DNA from: Mortierella alpina | Taxonomy: Eukaryota > Mortierellomycota > Mortierellomycetes > Mortierellales > Mortierellaceae | Reading direction: 5' to 3' | DNA length: 64,000 nucleotides | NCBI GenBank assembly: GCA_029449245.1 | Contig: JANATF010000001.1 | Location: forward strand, 2,542,001-2,606,000 | Part shown: piece by piece, positions 10,152-23,435 of the stretch | How positions within the stretch are numbered: position 1 is the first letter of the stretch | Layout of the letters: each line of letters opens with the position of its first letter | Notes under the pieces: generated by a model | Told to the model about the DNA's origin: nothing | Databases searched by the model: none | Seen by the model: only the letters and a program-made list of their open reading frames with translations | Position numbers and translations under genes: made by a program

Positions 10152-12084
10152 TTATTCTTCCGAAAACACAAATTTTATACGCCGACCACTTGCGCGTTTA
10201 CAGTCGCGTGCTAGCGACTTGCCCAGACTAGGCGACCCACAATAAAAGACCCCAACCTTGACTGGTAGGACGGCGCTGTCATTCATCAAACACCGACCCT
10301 TCATCGCCTCAAATGCAGACATAAAGTCTGGGCGTCCATAATGAATATCGCTCGGGTTAATAATGGCGTCGCCTTGATCTTCCGTTGGATTTACTGGTGC
10401 CGGTGTCCTTGCGTGTGCCGCACGATCGAAGGCAGGGTGTTGCTGTGATGGTGGCGACTGAATGGACTGCAAGGAGATGAGCGAGCTCGAACCAGCTGGC
10501 CTATGCAATGGGGATAACAGCTCTGCTTCCTCATCATGATCGTCGTCGTCCTCCTCCGAGTATCGTGCCTGAGCTGGTCTAACAGTGTCGATCAGTGGCG
10601 CCTCGTATTGGTCTGGTCCGTCCTTGGCGACGCGTATGCTGGAACTGCGTCGGATGGTCGGGAGCCGGGAGGGCCGGGACGCGGTGAAATAAATGTGGAC
10701 CCGGACAAGGCCTGTCTTGAACAACTCCATAGTCTTCTCCATCGAGAACAGTGACTGGAACCAGTCCAGCTTGTTGGTATCACGCGATACCCAATATAGG
10801 TCCAGTGTCTTAAGGCGCGAGCTCTGCGTCTCTTGGTGGCGGAACCTGGTGTTACAAAAGTAAAGTAAAATGGGAAATGAGCAAGGCGCCCAAAAGTGCA
10901 TTCCTATGAATAGAGTCTACCTCTCTCCCTCTCACCCTCCCTCTCCCTCTCTCTCACACACAGAATGCCCAGCCGCGCGGCCATTACCAAATGTGTCGGA
11001 GGATTCCTGAAAAGGTTGTGATTCCGTTGCCGGTCCCGATTAGAACCGCATGATCAAAGCTGAGGACATCGTCTTTGGGTCCGCCATAGGGACCGTCGAC
11101 TCGGATGAGAGGAAGCAGCGACCGATCCTGGATAGCCCGCGCCTGCTCCAGTTTCGGTGTTTCTGGCCCGTGCCCCAAAAGGCGCCCGAGTCCCTCGGTC
11201 CAATCGCCATCTGGTCGGATATCCAGTGATATATACTGCTCAATGGGTGAGGAGGTGATGGTGAATGGGTGCCACTCATACTTGGACAGCTTGGGTATGT
11301 TGAGATAAAGATGTTGTCCTGGACGGTAGTGGATCGAGGGTTGCTTAAAGTTGAGTTCTATGGCGCCTCCAGGATGAGCGATAGCCGAGGATAAGATAAG
11401 GGTTCTGTGTGATTCGAAGGCGCGAAGCGCCCGTTCAGCCAGGTAGATCAGCGATGCTAGAACGACATAACGCCATGAGCCGTATCCGCGGCACTGACCG
11501 TCATTCGTCTTTACAAAACAGCCATAGCCGTGGAACGCGTAGAATCCCATGACCAAAATGGCGAGGTGGTGTGTATACCAGAACACTTCATAGTTCCGTT
11601 TTCTGATCTTTCTGTGCGCTGTCATGAATATAATGCCGAGAAGGAGAAGCATCCAGTATCCTGTAATACCAGCCCAGGTCCCGAAATGATAGCCGAATGC
11701 TTTTCCACGGCCCAATTGCTCAAGGCGGTAGAAGTTGACACAGTGACCGAGAATGTGTATCGCTAGGAAGGCGAGGATGTGGTAAGCGAGGTACTTGTGG
11801 TATTTAGTCAGATTGGAATGGCTGCCTTCCGAGATAGTCCCTTGACCGAGGTGGAGTAGCACAAAGCAGATCCTCGAGACGTAAGAGAGTAGCTTCCGGC
11901 AAACGGGAAGCATGATCAGGGTCATGTCAAAGGCCAAGCAGAGGGCCGCGCCTCTGGAGCAATAAATTGAGAACCCAATGGCATTGATATCCGAGAGCTC
12001 AGTGTCGTTCCTCTGGAGCTGGAAGCCATATATAAAGATAGCGACGTGGCATGCGGAGAGAAAAGCCTTGACCGCGGTCGTCAT
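10152..12084 (-). CDS. NADPH oxidase catalytic subunit (gp91phox/NoxA-like)
   Basis: Two exons, 12084-10988 and 10845-10152, with a 142 bp intron (donor GTAATG) keep frame and give 596 residues. The membrane half has the two heme-ligand pairs at the gp91phox spacing: two His 14 apart in KYHKYLAYHILAFLAIH, and two His 13 apart in YTHHLAILVMGFYAFH. The FAD site reads HPFTITSSP. The NADPH-binding half has GPYGGP, GTGNGIT and the C-terminal VFYCGSPSLGKSLARDC. The enzyme moves electrons from cytosolic NADPH through FAD and two hemes to O2, making superoxide used in fungal differentiation signalling. An insertion of about 110-120 residues, partly acidic (EEDDDDHDEE) and otherwise Ser/Pro-rich, sits between NADPH-binding motifs. 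The C terminus stops at KFVFSEE, slightly short of the usual aromatic end. A ferric reductase is less likely given the His spacing and THH motif. Confidence 0.9.
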
Positions 12085-13467
12085 TGGAAGCGTCTGAAAG
12101 TCGAATGGAGGTAGGTTGGGGGTGGGTTGGAGTTGGGCTTGTCATGAGTCGCTGGTGCCATATGCTGTGCAGAGCATTGGCGAGAGGGTGGCGACAAAGG
12201 CTGGTGACGACGAGTTGCAGAGAAGGTGAGAGGACGAAAGGGCACGAGGCATGATCTTGCCTCGGGCGAGAATCGGGGCAGATGGAGAAGTGTGAGATTT
12301 GGGAATGAAGATTATGATCAATTGGTCCTGATCAGGATTGAACCGCTATTTTTAGACTAGAATGACGCGCCCATAGCGGAAATCATTGACCACGCACAAG
12401 GGCTGTGTCGTAGGCAGACTGTAGACGTTCGCGCCCAAAATAGCAAGGAGGTGTGGCCACCATGGAGGAACCTGGCAAAGACTCCGCCGTTCGGTAGTCT
12501 ATGCTAGAACAATCGGTCCGATAGTGTTGCTGAAGAGTACAAGTACAGTACCTTGCAGCTACATGCCTGAGGTATACTATCCAAGAAAACTCGTGGTGCA
12601 GAAAAGTACCTAGATAGAAAACAATAGAAAACAACTGTAAATGAGCTGGTCCTTGAGTTGATGCAACTACGGTGATACCTCAGGCTCTACGGTACGCTCA
12701 CAACAGATACGGCAATTGGTTCCTGGCCAAGCCTGCCTGTACACACCACAAGTACTCGCCTTAGATGCCAGACACACGCACCAAAGGAATGACCTCGCGC
12801 ATTATTGAGTTTGGCCCAGGTTTTGTGCTATTTTGCACACACTGTCAAGACATGCGCGGTGCTCAATAACACATTTCTAATGAGGGCACGCAGCTGAGGT
12901 GGAAGAAAGGACGCACAAGCGAGAGCCAAGGGCGTATGGTCTATCGTGTCTGGGGCTGGATGGCCACGAGCCATTGCGGAGAAGAAAATGGCACAAAAGC
13001 AAACAGAAAGGCAACGAGAGCGAGCGTGAGAAGGGGAGAGGTGGGCAAACCTGGTACAAGCACAAGAACTTTACTAGTCGTAAATGTTCCGTCGCACACA
13101 CTTCAGCCGGCTCTCACCCGCTTCGACCTGGAACGCTAATTAGTGTTTGCTTTCACGCTACATGCTGACCTGTGAGGACAAGCGGTGGGCAGGGCAAGGT
13201 TCCAGGCGACAGGGGCAAGCGCCTTGCTCTTTTGTGTCTTTTCTCCTCACCTCGCTCTCTGTGGTTGTTTCTCTGGTTGAGTTGCTCTTTCTCTTTCGCT
13301 TCCCTTACCCTTCACTGCTGTCTGCCTTCCCTACCTTCGTTTTTCCCTTCTTCTCCCTGCTCCTTTTCCTTTCCACACCTTCGGCCCCAACTTGTGGACG
13401 TTCCAGGAGGGAAAGAGGGTCATCACATCTCAACGGAATCACAACACCTCGCCGTTGCTCATACTCA
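12085..13467. other. Divergent intergenic region between NOX and the coiled-coil gene
   Basis: This 1.38 kb region separates two genes transcribed away from each other, so it carries both promoters. The segment near 13250-13400 is strongly pyrimidine-rich on the plus strand, as expected for a fungal 5' UTR. No RNA gene or mobile element was recognised. Confidence 0.5.
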
Positions 13468-16400
13468 ATGACCTCAAGACAGCAGCGGTACATGGCCCCC
13501 AGTCAGATTCAGGAGAGCCATCCCATTCCAAATGAGTCGTCCGAATGGAATCCTTACAGCGATCAGGCCATGGTAAGTTCACGATTTCACAACGCCTGCT
13601 GCAGTTGAACTTTATAACACACAAAAAAAAACGTGCCGTGGAGGTGCGAGCAATTGAGCCAGCCGTTGCAAAGGTTGCAAAGGGCGTATTCTCACTCCTC
13701 TCGCTCTCTATCTCCCTGTTTCTCGTCTCTTCAATTGCAACATTCACACGCGCGCGTATTATTTCATGCACTGTTTCTCCTGCAGGCACCACCGACGCCC
13801 ACAGGCAGTACCTTCAAGCGTTGGACCACGACCGATCAGGCAGCTCAGCCATCCTCTTATCCCAGCAGCCCACCCTATCACCCTCACCACATGCCCCAGC
13901 TCCCGCCCTCCCCGCACCACAGCGTGATGCCAGTTTCCCCCTCGCGCAAATCCTTTTCGTCTGCCATCAAGCACAAGAGCTCAAACAATACCAGTCAGCA
14001 TACAGGCGCTAATTACGGCTACAGCAATCCAACCTACCGTAGCACCCATCATCAAGGAGGCGACTACTACGGGTCTCCACCACAACATCCTCCAGCCTCC
14101 ACCATGAGCAAAATACCCACTTACCAGTCTCAGCATCGTGCCACCATCGCAGACGCCTCATTCTCCTCCACCAGCCGTACATATTTAAAAGACCCCAACC
14201 TCTCACCATCCCTGATGCAATCCATGGACGCCTTCTCCACCCCCCATGTATCTCCAAGAATGGCTCCCAAACCCCCTCCAAGGCGACGAGAGCAGCCTCA
14301 GCCTGCCGCCGATGGAAGCGAGCTTCCCTCCTTGGACCAATATGAAGCCATGCTGCAACAGATGACTTTACCTGCAGGCAGTCCCAAGGAACCACGTCAA
14401 AGACGCACTGAAAATGCTAGCGACAGGAGCTCAAGGCGCATGACTCGCCAAGGAAGAAAGCAACAGCATCTGGTCTCTGAGGAAATGAATGCCACTGCTA
14501 TCCCAGCGTCTCCTAGCTCGATCACGGACTCGCGGGAATCAACAAGCCCTAAAAACAAACTGATCGAGTCCCTGAGTGAACGGAAGCACAGGAGGAGAAG
14601 TAGCATGCCGACGTTTGGTGATTTCCCCATCCGAGCGCTCACAGAGCTCAAGCGACGTAGTAGCGAGTACCGCATACCTGCAGGTCATCCGTCGTCAGCA
14701 TTGGCGCAAGGGGCGGGCTCACTCGTCAACGGCTCGACGGAGAGCAGCATGCGCTCTTGGGTGCACAACAGCAGCATGCCGCCTGTGAAGGGCTCAATGG
14801 ATGGGCGGGGAGATCCCCAGAACGCTGGCTCGAACAAACGATTGTCGAGGAGACTCTCTCCGACCAACGTCAGGTCCACGCGGCGCTTGAGCAACGCTCT
14901 AACCCCACCCAACAATGACTACTTCACCGTCCAGCATTCCCATGCCAAACCCGAGTTCTCTTTGGATGAGGGTGATCGCAGGATCGAGCAGTACCAGATG
15001 GAGCTCCGTCAGCTACAGGGCAATGGTATCAAGTCGCCCAGCATTGCGGCAACACGGGCCAGGACTGCAGAAGAGGGATCCTCCATACCCATACCCATAC
15101 CGATACCACCGCCAAGCCGGCAGCAGCTCCTGGCGTCGCTTGGCGATGGCAGCAGCTCGAATGCAACATCTCCTAACCGCTCAACCACGCCCACCTCTCC
15201 CAAAACCAGACCCACCACACCTGTGCGTCCAGCACCACCACCAATGGGTCTATCGCCCATGAGCATCACCTCTGCCCCCATCATACTCAGTCACGGAACC
15301 TCGGCACCCTCTCTCAACAACACCAACAATCACAACAAAAAAAATCCACCCGGTTCTGCATCGGCGCGTCGAATCAAACCGATGTCAGCCGCTGCACCTT
15401 CCCCAGCAGCCCCCCGGTCGCGTGCCGCATCCGTCGCTTCTGTGAACAGCATGAACAGCATGGCCGGTAACTTTCACATGGACGGCGTTCTTAACCAAGC
15501 ACCCCCTTCCTTGCCTCTACCATCTGTGCCCTCCTCACCCGCCTCGCCAGCCTCAATATCCTCTGCCACCATGAGCATAGGTGAACCGTGCGGCAACAGC
15601 AGCATCAGCAGCAACAACAGCAGCAACAACAGCAACAACAACAACAACAACAACAACAATAATAATAATAATACGCCCCGCCGCCGAAAACCGTCCGAAG
15701 TGGCATCAGCAGCACCCTCGAATACTGCCTTACTACCACCATCATCCCAGTTCATGAGCGCAGAACTAGAGGAAATGGCGCTCTTGTCCTCGGCCAACTC
15801 TCGGACGGGGTTGGTGGCAGAGATGGAAGCCCTCAAGTTACAACTAATCGAGCGAGACGAAACGATCCATCGGATGACGGCCACGGAGAGGCAACAGGAG
15901 CATGCACAGCAACAGCAGTTGCGGACCTTGACCGAAGAAGCCCTGGGATTCAAACGGGAATTGTCATTTTTGGAAGAGGCACGGTCTCGACTGGAAGCCT
16001 CCCTCGCACAATCGGAACAGGAACGTCAGGTGCAAAAGGATCGGTATCATCAACTGGAGCAGGCGTTTGAACAGTTCAAGGTGGTGGGGTCCAAGGATAG
16101 GCAACAACAGGACGATGAGCATTGGGCGTTACAGGAGACCGTCCAGAGATTAACGGCCCAGATCTCTGATTTGGAGGATCAACATGCCTCCGAGATGCAA
16201 CAACTTCAGCAGAACCATGATGAATTACTCGAGACTGTGGTGCAGAAGCATGCTGGAGCATTGACGGATTTGTCCGAACAGGCCAAGACCGATTATGAAC
16301 AACGACTCGTTCTTTTACGGGAAGACTTGGAACGACAATTTCGTCAAGACCATCAAGAGTTGTTGTCGAGAGAACGTGTGTTCCAGACTCGGTGGGAGGA

Positions 16401-16959
16401 ACAATCCCGTCAGGCACAGCTCCTCCAGGAGGGACTCTTTCGACTCGAACAAAATCAAGCCACCCACGAAGAGGAAAAGGAGACCTGGCGTCAGACCAAC
16501 AAATCTCTGGAACGACAATTGGCCATGGAACATCTACAGCAGCAAGAGAATATGTACAGGATCGAAACAGTGGAGAAGGAGAACCGACGGTTGCGCGAGA
16601 TCCTGGCAGATTTGGATCTGGCAGCTGTACAAGCCCAAATCCCTCGTACCAATAACCGTGGCGGTGATGATGATGATGATGATGATGATGATATTGACAA
16701 GGTCGTTCGTGCTGAAGGAACCCCGGATCCGCATGCTGCTGTGAGCGGTAGTAATGATAATGATAATGACCAACATGGGCGTCCTTCAAAGACCGAGATC
16801 GTGGCGCTTTACGAGAGTCAGCGACAGAGATGGAAGAACCAAACCCAACTACTTGAACGGAAGATGGCCAAGAGCGAGGAGGAAGCAACGGCCATCATGC
16901 AGAAGAATATGGAGCTGATGGTGGCCTTGGAGATGGCTCAATCTAAACCATCCAACTAA
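13468..16959 (+). CDS. Large low-complexity and C-terminal coiled-coil protein, function unknown
   Basis: Two exons, 13468-13572 and 13786-16959, separated by a 213 bp intron (GTAAGT...TGCAG), encode 1,092 residues. I do not recognise a family. Residues 1-700 are Ser/Pro/Thr-rich with basic patches and several proline-rich stretches (PPPRRREQ, IPIPIPIPPPSRQ). A polyasparagine tract lies at about 640-660. From about residue 715 to the end the sequence is a long coiled coil (for example FLEEARSRLEASLAQSEQER), broken by an Asp run near 1000. This plan resembles cytoskeletal or polarity scaffolds, with a disordered N terminus and a dimerising C terminus. That is an inference from composition only. 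The start is supported by the short first exon and a clean donor directly after an in-frame ATG codon. Confidence 0.75.
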
Positions 16960-17124
16960 ATAAATAAACAAAGCGTCTGCTACCGCGTGTGCATTGGGAG
17001 GCAACTTTTTAATTACTATATATTTTACACTTCTCTATGCCGATACAAAAAAAAAAAGAGAGGAAACAAACCGCCAGAGGTGGGGAGGGGGTGGGGTTGT
17101 TACGAAAAAGAAAAAAGAAAATCT

Positions 17125-19795
17125 CTAGCATGCTTCGCTTTGCATGTTGTACGACCGTTCGGGTGACGATCCGACGATACTCATGTTACTCTTGATGGAT
17201 TCTTTCCTCACGAAACGATCATCCCTCTCCATCTCATAAGGATCTGCATCATAAACGGCTTGTCGCGGGTAATGGCCGGTCGATGAATTACTGTCCTGGA
17301 CAATCTCCATATCCGATGATTCGTGTCGATCATGCTTCGACGTGGCAGGCGCAGGTGCGCGTGGGGTATTAAAATAATCCGAAGGCTGTCGTCCGTGTTG
17401 TGGGTGTGACTGAGAGTGAGCGCTCGTCGGTGAATAAGTGAACGACGATGCTGCAGGAGAGGAAGGGTATTCGCGCTCAAACCCACTACTTGAATGCTGC
17501 TGCTGATGATGATGATGATGAAGCGTCGGCGGTGGCGGTGGTCGTTGTGAAAACTGGCTAGGAATCCTTGGCAGTCCTGGAACTGCTCCGCCTCCTACGC
17601 CTCCTCCAAAACGAGCATTCTCCGAGACCATTTCTGGACTCTCGACGGACTTTGTTCTCCAGCTATGGCGATATTCCGAAATGGACCCCCAGCTCGGCTG
17701 CTTCTTGAGCGAATGCTGCAATCGGCGCTGGTCCGAGAGTGAGCTCCAACTGGCCTGCTTCTTCACTGCATGATGTGTCAGATAAGGGTGATGCGGGTGT
17801 GCATCCGGTGAGGATCTGTAAGGGTCAGACCCTGGCCCAGAATTGGAGCCACTCCAGCCAATCGTTCCGTCGCTGGGTCGTTTCTTGGCGAAATCATAAG
17901 ACGAAACCTCGCTGGTGGGTGACGACGACATGGGTCCGTTTGGACCTGCCATGCTCGAGACGCCTCGTGGGTTCTGGTTCGAGTAAGGCGGTGTCCGCTC
18001 ATGCGTAGGTGTCAGAGGCGAGCTAGGGTAATGATGCAGTGAGGATAGATCGTGTGGGCCCGAGGGTGGCAGAGCACCCAGTGAGCCTGGGGCGGATGCT
18101 TTAGCACCCATGGCCGCGTTACTCCCATTGTTGATGACAGGCGAGGACGAAGCCAACTCTATCCGTGAGTCAATAGGAGCTGGGGGAGCTGGGAAGGAAC
18201 CAGCCCTGCTCAGGTTAAGTGACGACTCGGACGGATGACGATGAAGATGACGGGAGGGACGACTCTGCATGTCAACCTCATGGTCAGATTCTGGCAGTTG
18301 CTGGTCATGGAGATGAGACGACAACTTGTTGTTGAGCGACAAGTGCTTGAACGCGTCGCTCGAGATGGGCGGTGAGGATGCGTTATAGGCCTGCCGGAGA
18401 TGCTGGTGCGAAGAATGACGACCCAGCGCGGGGCGTGATACTGAGGATGCGTTAAAGTGGTCATAGGGCGGACCTCCAATGCTGTCGGTATGATTATGGG
18501 ACCGCTCTCGAAGGGCCCACTCCCGCTCCCGCTCCCGCTCCCATTCCCGGTCACTCTCGCGTCCACCACGCTCGTGATCTCCTCGATCGAGCGATCCACC
18601 GGTGATGGGGCTGTCCTGGTTATGCGCATGCTGCTTGTGGTGCGAGAGAGGGGATACCATGGGTGATGGTGTGATGCCTTGCCGATACTGCTGTGCCTGG
18701 AAGACCAATTCTTCCAGTTCACGATTGCGTGCTGATAAACGCGCAATCTTGGACTCGGCTTGCTGTAGGAGATCCGCCTTGCGCTCCAGCTCTCGGACAT
18801 AAAGGTCCTTGCGTTGGCGGAATGCGCGCTGAGCTGCACGGTTTTGCGCTGCCCGCTTGGTCGAGTTCCGCCCCTGCTGCTGCTGCTGCTGATTTTCAGT
18901 GGCGGTTGCGTTATTTTTAGCGTTGCCTTCATTTGCACCCGTCCCAGCTGTGGCCAAGGCCGTGGTCGCGGTCGTGGTCGTGTTGTTGTTGGGAGCGGCT
19001 GCGGGCGTCGATGATGAAGGCGCGGGCTCTTGTTGTTGTTGTGGATTCACGGTCTCTGTTTCTGAGGCATTTGGCACGGTTCCTCCAGTGGCGCTGGACA
19101 GGGCGCGGCTGGTCGAATTACTCTGGAGATAATCCATGTTTGAGATCGAATCGGTCCGTGAGAGACTGGAGCTGGTGGCCGTCGAGGGCGGAGCTGAGGG
19201 CGAGCTCATGTAGAGATCTAATGGTACATGGTACATGTGTGATATAAATATTCTCGTTAGCAAAAGTTTAAATTAAGAGACCTCAGGCTTGATTGAAGGT
19301 GCTCTCGTAAAAGAAAAAAGAAGCCGTGGTTCCTTGCGGAATAGAGGCAATACGTGAGCACTGCATGGATCGACAACATGGAGCATTAACGATAATTCAA
19401 AGAGAACCTGCAGGAGTCTGCGGAGTACCCATCGCCCACTTGGAAGGGGGCGAGGATGAAGATCCACCACAATCACTGCGTGTGGAAAGGAGCTTACCTG
19501 GTAGGGATCCTGTAGAGGAAAAGCGACTGGATGGATCATGATGCTTGTAGCCGTGTTGTGACGAAGCCAGCGAAGGCGAGTGCTGCGCGTATTGGCTATG
19601 GCCTTGTCCGTGCGGTTGTTGTGGGCGCTGCTGTTGAAAGTGCTGATGCAGATGAGGATCCGAGGACTGGGATCTCGGTTGGGGATTCGAGATGCGGCCG
19701 TGATCTGCTTCAGGCCCAAGGACTTTGTCGAGCTCTCTAAGAGGAGGGAGTGTCAGCGAGGGCGTGGGTGCAGGGCCAGGACCAGGACCGAGCAT
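17125..19795 (-). CDS. bZIP transcription factor, Pap1/AP-1-like
   Basis: Two exons, 19795-19498 and 19217-17125, joined across a 280 bp intron (GTAAGC...ATTAG), give 796 residues in frame. The basic region at about residues 215-240 reads KRAAQNRAAQRAFRQRKD, the N-x-x-A-Q-x-x-F-R signature of the fungal Pap1/Yap family. A leucine-type heptad follows (ELERKADLLQQAESKIARLS). The protein should bind TTACGTAA-like sites in the nucleus. Outside the bZIP it is disordered and rich in Ser, Pro and His, with the motif LPPLRELDKVL early on. A repeated module (KKQASWSSLSDQRR / KKQPSWGSISEYRH) appears near the C-terminal third. I see no cysteine-rich redox domain as in Yap1, so oxidant sensing by that route is not supported. 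ATG 19795 is the only in-frame ATG upstream of the donor. Confidence 0.88.
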
Positions 19796-22700
19796 GCCGG
19801 AAGGAGGATGTGAGGGGACTGGCGTGGTGGGGGTGTGATGTGAAGTGTGCTGAGGGGTGTGATGAGGGGTGTGCTGGGAGGTGAGATGAGAAGTGGTCCT
19901 GAACGGAGAGAGCGATGAGGTCGGGGCGGATTGACGTCGGAGCGCAGGCAGCAGTGGGATGGCAGATGCCAGAGATGGCAGGGCTGAGAAAGACTGGCGC
20001 GAAGGGTGCGTCGTCGATGAATAGGGTTGTGCGACCGGGGACAGAGCGAAGCGGCAGTGGGCGACGCTGTTGTGTTCACTGAGCGAGGATCCAGAGGCAG
20101 GAGGACGGCCTAAGCATTGGGTCGCGCGATCGTAGCGCGAGGGAGAGTGTCGTGTTCGTGTGCGGGGCAGGTGGGACGGGGCGACAGAGCGGGGCAGTGT
20201 GGGAGAACGAGAAGAGGAGAAGAGGCAGAGAGAGAGAGGCAAAGAGGCAAGAGAAGAGGCAGAGAAGAGGCAAAGAGGAGAGAGAACGATGCAGCATGGG
20301 TTAGTTAGTGAACAGGCACCCAACAACAACAAACGCTACAAACACTACAAACACTACAATAGGGAAGAAACCACCCCGAATCGGCCTCTCTCCTGTCGCC
20401 CCTCTCCAGCGCGTGTGTTCCCAGAACGCCGGCACTAGCTGTGTTCGGCATTCAATGGCAAGATAAAGCCGCCCCTCTTCGCCCACAGAAAGGCACCAAA
20501 AACCCCCTGCTCCCACTTAAAGTTGATCGATCAAGCAAATGTGCCATTGTGCAATTGTGCCATCGGACCCCATGGACAGATGGGATTTTTCATGAACACG
20601 GCTTATTCGCTTGTCGGCGAGGTACAGCGTACAGCGATACAGTGATGAGTGATGAGTGATGTGAGACAGAACAGGGCAAATAGCGGACCCACTCGTGCGC
20701 GATTCGGAGGCAAACTCACTGGAGGATAAGATTATCAAAGAGACTGGAGAGAAGATGGCCTGCAACAGAACAGGAGGGCGCAGAGGGCTGGACAGGCTGG
20801 GGGAAGGAACAGGGAAAAAAAGGAGAATGAAGAGGAACGAGGAGGAACGAGGGGGGCCAAAGCAAAAAGAAAACTCGCTCGTGGGTGGGATCTCTCTCTC
20901 TTTCTCGCTCTCTCACTCTCACTCGCTCTGTGTCTCTCACTCTCTGTCTCTCTCTCTCTTCTCTCTGGGCACTTGTTCGGGGTTTGCGTTACTTTTTTCC
21001 TTACAGGACAGGGGGACAGACAAGGAGACAAGGAGACAAAAAACGAGGAAGGAGAGCAGAAGGGGGGGAAAGTCGAGGAGAAAGGGAAGGAGGATGGTGC
21101 AGCACAGCAACACTAAAAAGCAAAATATATAAAAAATAAAAAAAAGAAATTGAAAGACCAACAGAATATGGCACTTGGAGCAGGCTGCATTGCCAAAAGA
21201 GCGTGAGCATGGTCCAAAGGGAGCCAAAGAAACCTAAAACCACTTTCCGGCACTCTTCAACCTGATGTGTATCCACCCACGGTAAAATCAACGCAATAGT
21301 CCAAATTGTCAACACGACCTGCCCATTCTTCACAAGAATCCCCTTGCCTCCCCCCCTTCTTCCCCATCCGATAGAATGCTAGATCGAAATTAACGGCACG
21401 CGATTTTGATATAAGCCGAGCCATAACATTGCATGAAGATCCTTCATAATTCGCGCGAGGAATGTGCTCTCTCTCTAACGTCTGTAAGTCCAAACACGTA
21501 CTGTACTCATTCGCAACCGCCGTTGCCTGTGACCCCCAGGACCTCGATGCCCTAGCAATGTTGTTTAAAGTACTAGATCCGAAAGAGCACCAACCGCCTT
21601 TACCATGTACGACTCCAATTATCTGGCTCGGTCGGACATGAACACAAGAACCGAGAGTAGCATTGTGTAAAAGACAAAAGAGTTACGGCAGCGAGGCCAA
21701 AAAAGCAGAAATATGAAGACCGCCTGGCTGAAAATTGCTCTCTTTGCTCATCGCGCTTGACCACTTTTTGCTTGCGTTCTCTTCATATCCCATGTACATG
21801 TGTCAATCCTGTATTATCCACCACGAGAGCTGAAGCCCTGTCCGGTTCTGAGCAGAAAAAAAAACAAACCCAAAATCGCCGTTTGCAACTCTTAAGCGCC
21901 CTTTGGTCTTAGAAGCACTCTTCGAATCTCACAAATGCCTTTTGTAGCGCATGTGTAAAGAAGCCTGGATGCAGCAAGAAGGCACCACTTCCATAAAACC
22001 AACCGGGAACGTGCTTTAAAAAAAATGCAAGTAGCAACTCAAGCAATCAAATCATCTGCAAAGCCGTGAACTAGAGTTCCCCACCGCCATTTTGGTCCTT
22101 TCAAATGTATGCTCCCCGACCTCAACTCTCGGCTGGACGCGAGTTACAAAGTACCATGTACAGATGTACGTACACATGTGCGTCCCTCTCCCTTGCATAC
22201 GGAGTATCATCACGCACATCATGCTTAGCAACAAATTTGCGTGGACCATCCACAAGTGTGCGGGCGGAGGGGTGGGCGGCGCACCAAATAAAAAAATCGA
22301 ACATTTGCCCCTATGCAACAATGACAAACCATTTGTTTTTTCTTTTGTGCTTTTTTTTTTTTGCCCGGCGTTCACAAGATGAAAATAGCGTGCGTGGGCC
22401 TTTGTGCCTCCCGCCTTTGGCCACAATTAGATAAGGCCCATTTTTTTTTACACACATTACACCGCCCTCTGCCGCGCCTCCGCCATAAACCATGCGAACA
22501 CTAAAAAATGAGGGCGTCCACCATCAAGATTCATGACAAAGCGGCATTGCTCACTTCGATGGCATTATGTTTTGTTAAAGTTGACGGCTCTTTAGAATTA
22601 GATACCCTTCTGCCGCCCTCCCCCCCCCCGCTTGTGAGTAAACCAAAACAGCCCAGCCCAACCTTGTTCTCTTTGCCAAGTCTTGGCCCGTCCGCCCGGT

Positions 22701-23435
22701 TCGCATTCAACACCACGTTGATACCCCTCTTTCACCCCCTCGGAATGTCATAACGACAATTGTACCTCCCCACGCCCCCTAGGACAGAGCAGATCGGGTA
22801 ACAAAGTATCGGTTGTTGGTATGCGTGAATTTGTATTATGCATGGGTGTTGAGAAAGGCGTCAACATGCAACCTAAAGGTCCCCCCCCCCCGCGACTTCA
22901 AAAAGGAAGTGCATGAATAGACGCGGTATGCTCGATGAAAGAGAGGGGAGGGCGAGGGAGTGCAGAAAAGTAAAAACGGTTCGTCTACCAGGGCAAATAT
23001 AGACAACTTTGTGAGGAATGAGCTTGACCTCAAAAGAAAAAAAAACGTGCAGCCATAAAAACAAAAAAAAAAAAATGGGAGTGATATGATACGGGTAAGA
23101 GGATCTCGATTGTTTCTTTTTTTTGAGGAGTGGAAAAATATGCCGAAAGGGCCAGATGCACGCTTTTGCATGAATGAAGAGATAGACCTGATTATGCGAT
23201 CAACGAGTCCTTCCCTTCTCCCCCCCCCCCCCCTCCTCTCCTTTCGCCCTTGAAGAAAATCACGAAACAATAGCGGGACTTTTTTGGTTGTTGGGTTCGA
23301 TTCTCTCCAATAACGTTTTCTGTGCTTTTTTTTTCACTCTCTTTGTCTTGGTCGTTTTGTCTTCCACGGGAAGTGGTTCAATTGCGGCAGCAGTTCTTGT
23401 TTAAAAGTCTCCCCAGGCTATGCAAGCCAAACCTA
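19796..23435. other. Long gene-free upstream region of the bZIP gene
   Basis: This 3.6 kb interval, the second longest without a gene in the window, precedes the bZIP gene and follows the stop of the next minus-strand gene. It contains purine/pyrimidine tracts (GA-rich 20185-20300, CT microsatellite 20890-20970), an A/T-rich patch near 21110-21150 and C runs of 11-13 nt near 22881 and 23221. ORFs here are short and of simple composition. It may hold distant regulatory DNA or a long 5' UTR; nothing specific is proven. Confidence 0.5.
20885..20972. repeat. CT dinucleotide-rich microsatellite
   Basis: An interrupted run of TCTC, CTCACTC and TGTCTC units covers about 90 bp. It explains the Ser/Leu- and Arg/Glu-repeat frames on both strands here. 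Confidence 0.8.
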
